A stretch of DNA of 9,432 nucleotides from Candidatus Acetothermia bacterium (GTDB taxonomy: Bacteria; Bipolaricaulota; Bipolaricaulia; Bipolaricaulales; Bipolaricaulaceae): assembly GCA_003552425.1 (NCBI GenBank), contig PUMC01000066.1, positions 1 through 9,432 of the forward strand. The letters run 5' to 3'. Under the pieces are notes generated by a model. That model did no database searches, was not told where the DNA came from, and worked only from the letters and a program-made list of their open reading frames with translations. Made by a program: the position numbers and the translations under genes. Each line of letters begins with the position of its first letter. The first letter of the stretch is position 1. This document shows positions 1 to 6,248 of the stretch, piece after piece.

Positions 1-15
1 GAACCACCGGTTCTC

Positions 16-387
16 TTACGCCTGGAGGACGAAGTGATAGAAGGCGATTGTCGGGCGCGGCACGGTCAGCGTAGTCTCCCAATACTCCCGGTCGTCGTCG
101 GAGACCGTGCCCACGGGCTCCATCTCCTGCTCTCGCCACAGTCCGACCTGTGTGTCCTGCCAGGTCAACAGCACACGGTCGAAGTCGCCGGCGCCCGCGC
201 TGATGCGCAGGCGAACCGGGGTACCGGCCTCTACAGCTCCGAAGGGGAACCGATAAAGGGCCTCGTGACTGTCATGCACCACGAGTTCTGCCCTGGGGGC
301 CCCCGAGACGCTCAAGGCGAGCGCCGCAAGAAGAAATGCCAGCACCGCAAGGGTTAACGGTCGGGGTGTGCAGACCACACGCTTCAT
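16..387 (-). pseudogene. N-terminus of a secreted GH13-type amylase/pullulanase, cut by an in-frame stop
   Basis: The frame encodes 123 residues. Residues 1-30 are a signal peptide: MKR, then a hydrophobic run ending in a small-residue SVSGA site. Residues 34-121 resemble the beta-sandwich that precedes the catalytic barrel in many GH13 amylases, neopullulanases and amylopullulanases: HDS..ALYRFPFGAVEAGTPVRLRI at 38-62, then a WE.TL.V strand and FYHFVLQ. A complete enzyme should go on for several hundred residues, but TAA at 18-16 stops it. The five codons visible beyond the stop read ENRWF in the same frame, which fits continued domain sequence. I chose the ATG at 387 because AGGAGGTGG lies nine bases before it; the longer frame starting at 459 overlaps the upstream gene and has no signal peptide at its start. 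It begins 2 nt after the GH36 stop, so it is the third gene of the ROK operon. The family call is inferred from a short domain. The gene may be a nonsense pseudogene, a sequencing error, or a genuinely short secreted protein. Confidence 0.65.
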
Positions 388-389
388 GT

Positions 390-2525
390 CTAACCACCTC
401 CTGGAAGCTTGGCGTTGCCTGGCCTCAGACGAACGGTTCCGTGCGCGTCCTGTGCGCACAGCATGATCTCACCACGGCGGTCAACTGCCGGGGACTTCCC
501 GCCCGTGGACTCCGCACGCCCGCCTTTGGGCGCGAACACGGCCAGGGTGCCACGGGTCTTGGGGCGGATCAGCCAATTCTCGTCCCAATCTACTTGCCAC
601 ACACCGCCTGCCGCAGGAACCAGTCTGTCGTACATCCCCAGCGGAGCGAGGCCATCGCGCATCGGCGCGAATACCCGGTAGGCCATTCCTCCTGCCTCGA
701 TGTTCAGCGCCCGATCCTGCGCCGGGGCGTTGCGAAGTCCATCCCAACAGAGAAACTCGTTGTCTTCGGGGGGGTGGGCAGCGATGCGGATTGGCTCATC
801 GCAGGTGTTCAGCGCCACCAGGTACCACCAGGTGGCTTGTGGTTGACGGTGACGGGTCCAGAAGAGGGCGACCTCTCCGTTGAGGGACGCATCGACAGGG
901 AGCGGCGGATGATCGGGCCTTAGCACTGTGCCGCTTGGGTCGATCAGGCGCTGCAGCAGCAGTGCATCCGTCATCCCCGGTCCGTCACCCACCGCCACCG
1001 GGCCGCACGACAAGGCACGGAGCACGGCCTCCTCAATGGGCGCGCCTCCGCCTAGGTTCGCGTCGGTGCGGGAGAGAAACAGGTCGTGGAAAGGCGCCAG
1101 GCCCAGGGCGTGTACCATGCTGCCAAGAAGCAGGTTCGCCCTTCGCAACTGCGCCACGGGCACCCAATCCTCCAGGAGGTGCTCGTGCCCCATGGAGGCG
1201 ATGCGGCGCAGCGCTTCCTGTTGACAGAATAGGTAATCCGTGCTCGTCCGGGCGGCGACGATCGAGGGCAGCTTGGTCGAGGCAAGCACCATCCCCATCG
1301 TCTGCATGCACAGGATCACGCCGAGGCCACGGGCACCGAACGCGCTGGCCATGCCTGCAAACCAGGCTTCAGCGCGTGCAGGATCGGACCGAAGCGCCCA
1401 GGTGATGTGCTGCTGGGTGCGGAGCCAGTCGTGCCAGGCGGCCATCGCGCCGTGTGAGGAAAGCTGGTCGGCTACGGTCTCGTAGAAGCTCGGATCGGAG
1501 CCCGAAGCCCCGTATGCGTTCTTCTCCGACAGTGCGGACAGGTGTAGCACCAGTGGCAGCCCGCGGGTCGGTTCGCGTAACCCGTGAGGGTACTTGTTTC
1601 TGTCCGGGGAGAACTCAAGGGCTTGGCCAACCCGGCTGTAGGGATACCAGAGGTCCAGCCCTAGGTGCTGCAGGGGAACCCCCTGCTCATGGGTTGAGGC
1701 CAGAAGTCGGTGGAGTTCCTCAGCGTTCAGCGGATTCAGAAGCTCTGTATAGTGGCTTCCGTAGGCGTTCCACCATCCAAGACCCTGGTTGACCGGATGG
1801 CCGGTGGACGCTGCGCGTTGCTTCTTCCCGTCCAGCAGTCGATCCCCCAACGCGCACAGAGCTTCATGCGTGTCGATACCGACGACGAACCAGGTACGGG
1901 CGCGCCACCCAGCGGGCAGGGTGTCCACGGAGCCGTGGAGCCCGCGTGCGGCGCCGTCGTCGTGGCCCACAAGCGGACTTGTGAGCCAGTGGTCTCCAGG
2001 GGCCACGGCCAGCGCGGCGCCGGTGTCGTAGAGGAGGAGTGGGGCAAACGCCCTCTCTGGAAGCGGATCGCGCGTGCAGCCTGTGAGCGGCGCAGGCCAG
2101 TGGCCGCCGGGATATCCGTCATTGCCGGAACCCAGGCCGAACGACGCTGCGAGATAGGAGAGATCAGGGGCGATGGAGAACGCAGGGGCCAGGAAGGTCG
2201 GCTTGTCCATGGAGTCAGCGCGATAGAGGTTCGTGAGAGGACGGAGGAGTTCGAACTCGAAGCTGGCGCTCGTACGCCAGCACGTGAGCACCAGCCGCGT
2301 GAGTGGGGATCCGTGAAGTGCGTACGTGCGTGTCCAGCGCTGGAAGTGCCCTGCGTCGTCCTCTCCCGGACGCGACGTCCATGGACCACGGGTGAGATCG
2401 CCCGAACCGTCGGCGAGCCAACCGCCTACCACAGGGATGCGCAGTCCCATACCGCCAAGCCAGGTCTTCTCGTTGACCAGGAGTTCGGGCCGACCCGCGT
2501 CTCCGATGCTCACGCGCAGGGTCAT
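390..2525 (-). CDS. GH36 / raffinose-synthase-like glycosidase (alpha-galactosidase clan)
   Basis: The protein has 711 residues, no signal peptide and no membrane segment, so it is probably cytoplasmic. It has the order seen in raffinose-synthase-type GH36 proteins: an N-terminal beta-rich domain (about 1-240), a barrel opening with GLGWWNAYGSHYTE (248-261), LGLDLWYPY (288-296), a KYPHGL segment (311-316), a barrel core to about 525 with CGPVAVGDGPG (507-517, compare GGPVYVSD.PG), and a C-terminal beta domain with RVFAPMRDGLAPLG. By family position D366 (AAWHDWL) would be the nucleophile and D430 (RTSTDY) the acid/base; this is inferred alignment by eye. The usual KxD at the nucleophile reads WHD here. 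GH36 members hydrolyse or transfer alpha-galactosyl groups, but the substrate here is unknown. The start ATG overlaps the ROK stop as ATGA, with GGAG five bases upstream, so translation is probably coupled. Family membership is fairly sure; activity is not. Confidence 0.78.
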   Translation of the reverse strand: MTLRVSIGDAGRPELLVNEKTWLGGMGLRIPVVGGWLADGSGDLTRGPWTSRPGEDDAGHFQRWTRTYALHGSPLTRLVLTCWRTSASFEFELLRPLTNLYRADSMDKPTFLAPAFSIAPDLSYLAASFGLGSGNDGYPGGHWPAPLTGCTRDPLPERAFAPLLLYDTGAALAVAPGDHWLTSPLVGHDDGAARGLHGSVDTLPAGWRARTWFVVGIDTHEALCALGDRLLDGKKQRAASTGHPVNQGLGWWNAYGSHYTELLNPLNAEELHRLLASTHEQGVPLQHLGLDLWYPYSRVGQALEFSPDRNKYPHGLREPTRGLPLVLHLSALSEKNAYGASGSDPSFYETVADQLSSHGAMAAWHDWLRTQQHITWALRSDPARAEAWFAGMASAFGARGLGVILCMQTMGMVLASTKLPSIVAARTSTDYLFCQQEALRRIASMGHEHLLEDWVPVAQLRRANLLLGSMVHALGLAPFHDLFLSRTDANLGGGAPIEEAVLRALSCGPVAVGDGPGMTDALLLQRLIDPSGTVLRPDHPPLPVDASLNGEVALFWTRHRQPQATWWYLVALNTCDEPIRIAAHPPEDNEFLCWDGLRNAPAQDRALNIEAGGMAYRVFAPMRDGLAPLGMYDRLVPAAGGVWQVDWDENWLIRPKTRGTLAVFAPKGGRAESTGGKSPAVDRRGEIMLCAQDAHGTVRLRPGNAKLPGGG

Positions 2526-3673
2526 GGGCTCTCCAGCGGGAGTCGAAGGAAGTTTTCCGTGGCCAAGGCTGCGGCGCCGATCAGAAAACCGTCCGGACCA
2601 AGTTCCGCAGGCAGGATCCTGAGCTCCCGTGCCTCCTCGGGGAACGCGTTCTGGCGTACTTCATGCTCGAAGGTCGCCATGAACAGGTCCGCATCCTCCA
2701 TGCGTTCCCCACCCAGAACGATCGCCTCGGGGTTCAGGAGGTTGACCACGTTCTTCGCGCCTTGCCCCAGCGATCGGCCCATCTCTGCGAACGTCTTCCG
2801 AGCATCATCGCTGCCGTCTCGTGCTGCCGCTGCGAGATGGGCGATGTCGGGAAGCCTGAGCCGGCGTGCCCGGCTCTCTAGAAAACCGTCCGAGGTGTAG
2901 ACTTCCAGGCAACCACGCGCGCCGCAGCGGCAGGGCGGGCCTTGGGGGTCCATGGTCATATGGCCGAGTTCCCCTGCGCCGCCGAACGCTCCGTGGTAGA
3001 GTTCTCCCCCGAGCACGACGCCGGCGCCGATCCCTTCGCCTACCGTGAGGCAGACGAAGTGGCTGAACGGGCGCCCCGCGCCGTATAGACGTTCGGCGAG
3101 CGTCAGGGTGTTCACGTCGTTCTCCACCCATGTAGGCAGACCCAAGCGACGTCCCAGGGGTTGAGAGACCTCGACGTGCCTCCAGGCTAGGATTGGAGAA
3201 TAGAGGTCAACCCCCCGGGAGGAATCAACCAGGCCCGAGATACCGACACCCACACCGAGCACACGGCCGCGGCGCAAGGACTCGACGGTGTCCGCAATGC
3301 GATCGAATACCGCCTCTGGGGACGCCGAGGTTGGAAGGGCGGTGTCCCGACGCTCAAGGATCACCCCTTCGAGGTTGACCCGGGCCGCGCGGATCCGCTG
3401 TCGTTCAACCTTGATCCCGACGGTGCACGCGTAACTTGGGTTGAAGCCCAGTAGCACTGCCCGACGCCCGCCGTGGGATTGACACTTGCCCAGTTCCTCG
3501 ATGAGACCCTCGTCCAGGAGGCCCCGGACCAGGCGGGTGAGACCCGAAGGCGCGAGGCCGCTGATCCGGGAGAGTTGGGTGCGAGACAAAGGCCCACGGG
3601 TCCGGAGCAGGCGAACGATGAGGCCCCGGTTGTGCCCGCGGAGCAGCTGCAGATCTCCTTTTTCCGGGCGCAT
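2522..3673 (-). CDS. ROK-family transcriptional repressor (NagC/XylR type)
   Basis: The protein has 383 residues from the ATG at 3673. Residues 6-65 form a winged helix: KGDLQLLRGHN, then LSRTQLSRISGLAPSGLTRL and GLIEE. The ROK sugar-binding fold follows, with GVGVGISGLVD (about 140-150), END at 184-186, GELGH with H238, and the zinc motif C-x-C-G-x2-G-C-x-E (C248, C250, C255, E257). The phosphate-binding DxGxT of ROK kinases is replaced by VGIKVERQRI (86-95), so I read it as a regulator, not a kinase. It heads an operon with two glycosidase genes and probably responds to their sugar product. A longer start at 3718 (398 residues, AGGA seven bases upstream) is possible. I prefer 3673 because a well-spaced promoter and a perfect inverted repeat lie between the two starts, and because ROK repressors usually begin just before the KGD..LLR..N segment. 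The stop overlaps the next start as ATGA. Confidence 0.9.
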   Translation of the reverse strand: MRPEKGDLQLLRGHNRGLIVRLLRTRGPLSRTQLSRISGLAPSGLTRLVRGLLDEGLIEELGKCQSHGGRRAVLLGFNPSYACTVGIKVERQRIRAARVNLEGVILERRDTALPTSASPEAVFDRIADTVESLRRGRVLGVGVGISGLVDSSRGVDLYSPILAWRHVEVSQPLGRRLGLPTWVENDVNTLTLAERLYGAGRPFSHFVCLTVGEGIGAGVVLGGELYHGAFGGAGELGHMTMDPQGPPCRCGARGCLEVYTSDGFLESRARRLRLPDIAHLAAAARDGSDDARKTFAEMGRSLGQGAKNVVNLLNPEAIVLGGERMEDADLFMATFEHEVRQNAFPEEARELRILPAELGPDGFLIGAAALATENFLRLPLESP

Positions 3674-3676
3674 GTC

Positions 3677-3705
3677 CCGCTTTCTTCGCAGCGCGAAGAA
3701 AGCGG
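3677..3705. promoter_or_regulatory. Perfect 13-bp inverted repeat: candidate ROK operator or 5' hairpin
   Basis: CCGCTTTCTTCGC (3677-3689) and GCGAAGAAAGCGG (3693-3705) are exact reverse complements separated by AGC. The repeat starts directly after the predicted -10 and covers the predicted start of transcription, ending three bases before the ATG at 3673. A repressor bound there would block its own operon, as is common for ROK regulators. In RNA the same repeat would fold into a strong hairpin that hides the weak GAAGAAAG ribosome-binding region. If translation starts at 3718 instead, the repeat encodes part of FFALRRKR. The symmetry is seen directly; the role is inferred. Confidence 0.55.
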
Positions 3706-3737
3706 AAAAGTCTACCATTGGACCATCCTAGGGTCAA
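3706..3737 (-). promoter_or_regulatory. Predicted sigma-70-type promoter of the ROK-glycosidase operon
   Basis: On the minus strand TTGACC (3737-3732, five of six matches to TTGACA) is followed after exactly 17 bp by TAGACT (3714-3709, four of six matches to TATAAT). The expected transcription start is near 3702. That places the ATG at 3718 upstream of the RNA and the ATG at 3673 about 30 nt into it, which supports the shorter ROK protein. This is a consensus match by eye only. Confidence 0.5.
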
Positions 3738-4038
3738 GATTGGCCGACGTCGTCCCTTGCGCGGCCATCGAACCGCACTGAGGATCGTTTGTGACGATCG
3801 CGGTCATCGCACGTTGCGCGACGACCGAGCTGTCCCCGTAGCGGATGTGCATCGTAACATGTGAGAATCTGTCTGCATCCTGTGTGTTGACCGTTCGGTT
3901 CTTCGGCGAGGCGAATCCTCTGCCTCTACGTGTGCTTTGTCGCCGCTCTGGCCGCTGGACCGGCGAGAAGAGGCGCGCTAACGCTGTCAACGGTGCCGTC
4001 CCGCTGCCCCAGAGCAAGAGGCTGGCTCCAGCGATCGA
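3738..4038. other. Divergent intergenic region between the ROK operon and nadC
   Basis: About 300 bases lie between the two back-to-back promoters. I see no convincing gene here: the open frames on both strands lack recognisable protein features and ribosome sites. Small symmetric elements are present, namely GATCGT-N5-ACGATC at 3783-3799 and the 8-bp palindrome CGACGTCG at 3745-3752. No known riboswitch shape was recognised. Confidence 0.5.
3783..3799. promoter_or_regulatory. 6-bp inverted repeat with 5-bp spacer, possible protein-binding site
   Basis: GATCGT (3783-3788) and ACGATC (3794-3799) are exact reverse complements around TTGTG. The 17-bp element is the size of a typical dimer operator and lies about 80 bp upstream of the predicted ROK transcription start. 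A repeat this short can occur by chance, so confidence is low. Confidence 0.2.
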
Positions 4039-4067
4039 CGGACAACACCCCGCAGTCAAGCTATACT
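4039..4067 (+). promoter_or_regulatory. Predicted nadC-nadA promoter giving a leaderless mRNA
   Basis: A strong -10, TATACT (4062-4067, five of six matches), is preceded after 17 bp by CGGACA (4039-4044, which keeps GACA of TTGACA). Seven bases after the -10 the expected first nucleotide is 4074, which is the G of the nadC GTG. No Shine-Dalgarno sequence lies between. The arrangement is that of a leaderless gene. Confidence 0.55.
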
Positions 4068-4073
4068 CCCCGC

Positions 4074-4919
4074 GTGGATATTGTGTCCCTGCTTAGGTCG
4101 GCTGGCCCGCTCATCGAACGGGCCCTGGGGGAAGACATCGGGACAGGTGACAGGACCAGCGAACCCATCGTCGCCGCCGATAGAGCGGCTACCTGCACCA
4201 TCGTGGCCAAGGCCGCTGGGGTGGTCGCCGGCTTGCCGATCACCGAAGCAGTCTTCCATCATCTGGATAGGGAAATCGCGTTCGTTCCGTGCGTCCAGGA
4301 CGGTGAACCCGTGGAGGCCGGCCAGGCGATCGCTAAGGTGCAGGGAAAGGCACGACCCATCCTCACCGCCGAGCGCACTGCGCTCAACTTTCTCGCGCGG
4401 CTGTCGGGTATCGCTACGTTGACCGCACGGTTCGCGGATGCCGTGGCCAACTACCAAGCGGTGATCCTGGACACACGAAAGACCACGCCCGGCTGGCGTG
4501 ATCTGGAGAAGTATGCGGTGCGCTGCGGTGGAGGGAGGAACCACAGGATGGGCCTCTTCGACATGGTGCTGATCAAGGACAACCACATCGCCGCTGCGGG
4601 TGCGCTCCGCGAGGCGGTGATCTCCGTACGGAAGACCGACAGCGAGCTGCCCATTGAGGTTGAAGTCCGGAGCGTCGAGGAGTTGGAGCAGGCACTGAAA
4701 CTCGGCGTCGATCGGGTGCTGCTGGACAATATGGACATCCGTTCGCTGTGCAGAGCGGTGGAAATAGCTCTTGGGAAGGCCTTTCTCGAGGCTTCCGGTG
4801 GCGTCGATCTGGCGCAGGTCGAGGAAATCGCCTCGACAGGTGTGAACGCGATTTCGGTGGGTGCACTGACCCACTCGGCGCCAGCGTTAGACCTATCGCT
4901 GGAGATGGTGGTTGCATGA
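4074..4919 (+). CDS. nadC: Nicotinate-nucleotide pyrophosphorylase (carboxylating)
   Basis: This is quinolinate phosphoribosyltransferase: quinolinate plus PRPP gives nicotinate mononucleotide, CO2 and pyrophosphate in de novo NAD synthesis in the cytoplasm. From the GTG at 4074 it has 281 residues, the usual family length. It opens with the helical LIERALGEDIGTGDRTS segment and shows ERTALN (100-105), DTRKTTPGWRDLEKYAVRCG (133-152), GGGRNHRMGLFD (152-163), IKDNH (167-171), EVEVRS, VLLDNM and the EASGGV loop (239-244). These include the basic and acidic residues that bind quinolinate and PRPP. The open frame extends back to an ATG at 3930, but those extra 48 residues are low-complexity and unlike NadC. 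A second in-frame GTG lies at 4083. The gene overlaps nadA by ATGA, so the pair forms an operon. No nadB is visible here, so the source of iminoaspartate is elsewhere. Confidence 0.95.
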   Translation: MDIVSLLRSAGPLIERALGEDIGTGDRTSEPIVAADRAATCTIVAKAAGVVAGLPITEAVFHHLDREIAFVPCVQDGEPVEAGQAIAKVQGKARPILTAERTALNFLARLSGIATLTARFADAVANYQAVILDTRKTTPGWRDLEKYAVRCGGGRNHRMGLFDMVLIKDNHIAAAGALREAVISVRKTDSELPIEVEVRSVEELEQALKLGVDRVLLDNMDIRSLCRAVEIALGKAFLEASGGVDLAQVEEIASTGVNAISVGALTHSAPALDLSLEMVVA

Positions 4920-5956
4920 ACGCTGAGTTTGAACGGCTGACCGAAGCCCGCGCTGCTTTGGGAAGCGATCTTCTTGTCCTGGCCCACCACTATCAGCGGG
5001 ACGAAATTGTAGCGCAGGCCGACTATGTGGGCGACTCGCTCGAGCTCGCACAAAGAGCGGCCGGGTCTGTCAGCAAGCACATCGTCTTCTGTGGTGTCAC
5101 GTTCATGGCTGAAACGGCGGCTGTGCTGGCCAGCCCGGGCCAGAGCGTCTACCTTCCCCGGAGGGACGCCGGTTGTTATCTCGCCGATCAGGCTACCTTC
5201 GCCGACGTGCGGATGGCGTGGGGGGCATTGGGTCAGGTGTTCGACGTAGAGCAAGAGGTCACCCCTGTGGCCTACGTCAACACCTCCGCTGAGGTGAAGG
5301 AGTTCGTCGGCAACCACGGGGGGTCCTGCTGCACCTCCTCGAGTGTCGCGAAGGTGTTCCGCGAAGCACTGAAGGAGCGCAGACGGATCCTGTTCGTCCC
5401 CGACCAGCACCTCGGGCGGAACGCCGCGCGGGCGTTGGGTATTGCGGACAACGAGATCGCCGTGTGGGACCCACGGCTCCCTCCCTGTAAACTCGAGCCC
5501 TATACCCATGCCCGCCTGATCCTCTGGCAGGGGGCGTGCAATGTCCATGTTCGCTTCCTCCCCGAAGATGTGGACCGTACACGGCGGGAGCATCCCAACG
5601 CCCGGATCATCGTGCACCCCGAGTGTCGCCCGGACGTGGCCGAACGCGCCGACGAGCTCGCTTCGACATCGCAGATGGTGCGGCGGGTCCAAGAAGCTAC
5701 CCCCGGAACCGTCTTCGCCATCGGCACTGAGCAGAGGCTGGTTCATCGACTGGCACAGTCCAACCCGGACAAGACGGTGATCTCCCTTGCCACTCCGCAA
5801 CCGTTCTGCTCGACGATGTCGCTCACCAAGCTCTCCGACGTGGAACGGATCGTGACCGCGTTGGCCAACGGGGATGAGCTCGAACCCGTGTTCATCCGTT
5901 TCAAGACGGCCGGTCCTGCCCGCCGAGCCGTCCAACGCCTCCTCACAATGGCGTAG
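4916..5956 (+). CDS. nadA: Quinolinate synthase, [4Fe-4S] enzyme
   Basis: NadA condenses iminoaspartate with dihydroxyacetone phosphate to make quinolinate, the substrate of the NadC encoded just upstream. The protein has 346 residues and the complete motif set: LAHHYQ (22-27), ADYVGDSLELA, VFCGVTFMAE (57-66), YVNTSAEVK, CCTSSSVAKV, PDQHLGRN, IIVHPEC (231-237) and AIGTE. The three expected cluster ligands are C87 (AGCYLAD), C208 (GACNVHV) and C298 (PFCSTM). The long segment between C87 and C208, with VPDQHLGRN and the VWDPRLPP stretch, resembles the longer Bacillus-type NadA more than the compact Thermotoga form. The ATG overlaps the nadC stop as ATGA and has only a weak ribosome site, so coupling to nadC translation is likely. 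The frame remains open upstream into nadC, but homology begins at this ATG. Confidence 0.96.
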   Translation: MNAEFERLTEARAALGSDLLVLAHHYQRDEIVAQADYVGDSLELAQRAAGSVSKHIVFCGVTFMAETAAVLASPGQSVYLPRRDAGCYLADQATFADVRMAWGALGQVFDVEQEVTPVAYVNTSAEVKEFVGNHGGSCCTSSSVAKVFREALKERRRILFVPDQHLGRNAARALGIADNEIAVWDPRLPPCKLEPYTHARLILWQGACNVHVRFLPEDVDRTRREHPNARIIVHPECRPDVAERADELASTSQMVRRVQEATPGTVFAIGTEQRLVHRLAQSNPDKTVISLATPQPFCSTMSLTKLSDVERIVTALANGDELEPVFIRFKTAGPARRAVQRLLTMA

Positions 5957-6036
5957 GACGGTGGCCCCTTAGGTATCGAGTACTTCTAATCATCCGTGAG
6001 CCGAACGCGAGATTCTCGCACGCTCGTGGCCGGCCC

Positions 6037-6150
6037 GGACGCATCCGGAAGCACACCTGTTCGCAGCCCGGAGATTACACCGTGCAGCTGACCGTCACCG
6101 ATGACGATGGGGCAACGGCTACGGAGACGCAGTGGCTTCGTGTGGAATAG
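6037..6150 (+). pseudogene. Relic of a PKD-domain protein (C-terminal end only)
   Basis: In frame 1 the sequence reads HTCSQPGDYTVQLTV, then TDDDGATATETQWLRVE, then TAG at 6148-6150. This is the last third of a PKD domain, whose consensus end is HTYxxPGxYTVTLTVTDDxG followed by a final beta strand. PKD domains occur in secreted and surface proteins such as glycosidases, proteases and adhesins. Between the nadA stop and this segment the frame contains no ATG, GTG or TTG, and the WDFGDG part of the domain is absent. The start of the gene has therefore been lost, by deletion or rearrangement, and only a C-terminal stub remains. The left boundary is approximate. Confidence 0.6.
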
Positions 6151-6188
6151 CGGTCTCCTGTTGCCCGCCAAATGTGGGCGGCTGCTTC

Positions 6189-6229
6189 ACTGCGGTTAGG
6201 CAGTCATCGCGGAGGCCTGTTCCAGGCCT
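6189..6229. terminator. Two hairpins between convergent genes, weak terminator candidates
   Basis: ACTGC-GGTTAG-GCAGT (6189-6204) and AGGCCTG-TTC-CAGGCCT (6213-6229) can each fold. The second has a 7-bp GC-rich stem and lies 20 bp beyond the stop of the minus-strand MgtE-like gene. It could also serve nadA from the other side. Neither is followed by a T run on either strand, so intrinsic termination is uncertain. Confidence 0.25.
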
Positions 6230-6248
6230 TGGCCGATGCAAGGTGGCC

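Noticed and set aside
1710..2900. Long plus-strand open frame (396 codons) opposite the GH36 and ROK genes
   Set aside because: It spans two well-supported minus-strand genes, has no family features, and is the kind of antisense frame that G+C-rich coding sequence produces.
3899..3905. TTCTTCG as an extra half-site of the ROK palindrome
   Set aside because: A single 7-base match without a partner arm is expected by chance.
3930..4073. N-terminal extension of nadC from the ATG at 3930
   Set aside because: The 48 extra residues are unlike NadC, and a good -10 box lies inside them just before the GTG that matches the family start.
4451..5935. Long minus-strand open frame (494 codons) opposite nadC and nadA
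   Set aside because: NadC and NadA are unmistakable on the other strand. This frame has no recognisable domain and is compositionally a shadow.
6007..6019. GCGAGA-T-TCTCGC as the nadA terminator
   Set aside because: The stem is only five base pairs with a usable loop and no T run follows, so it is not a convincing terminator.
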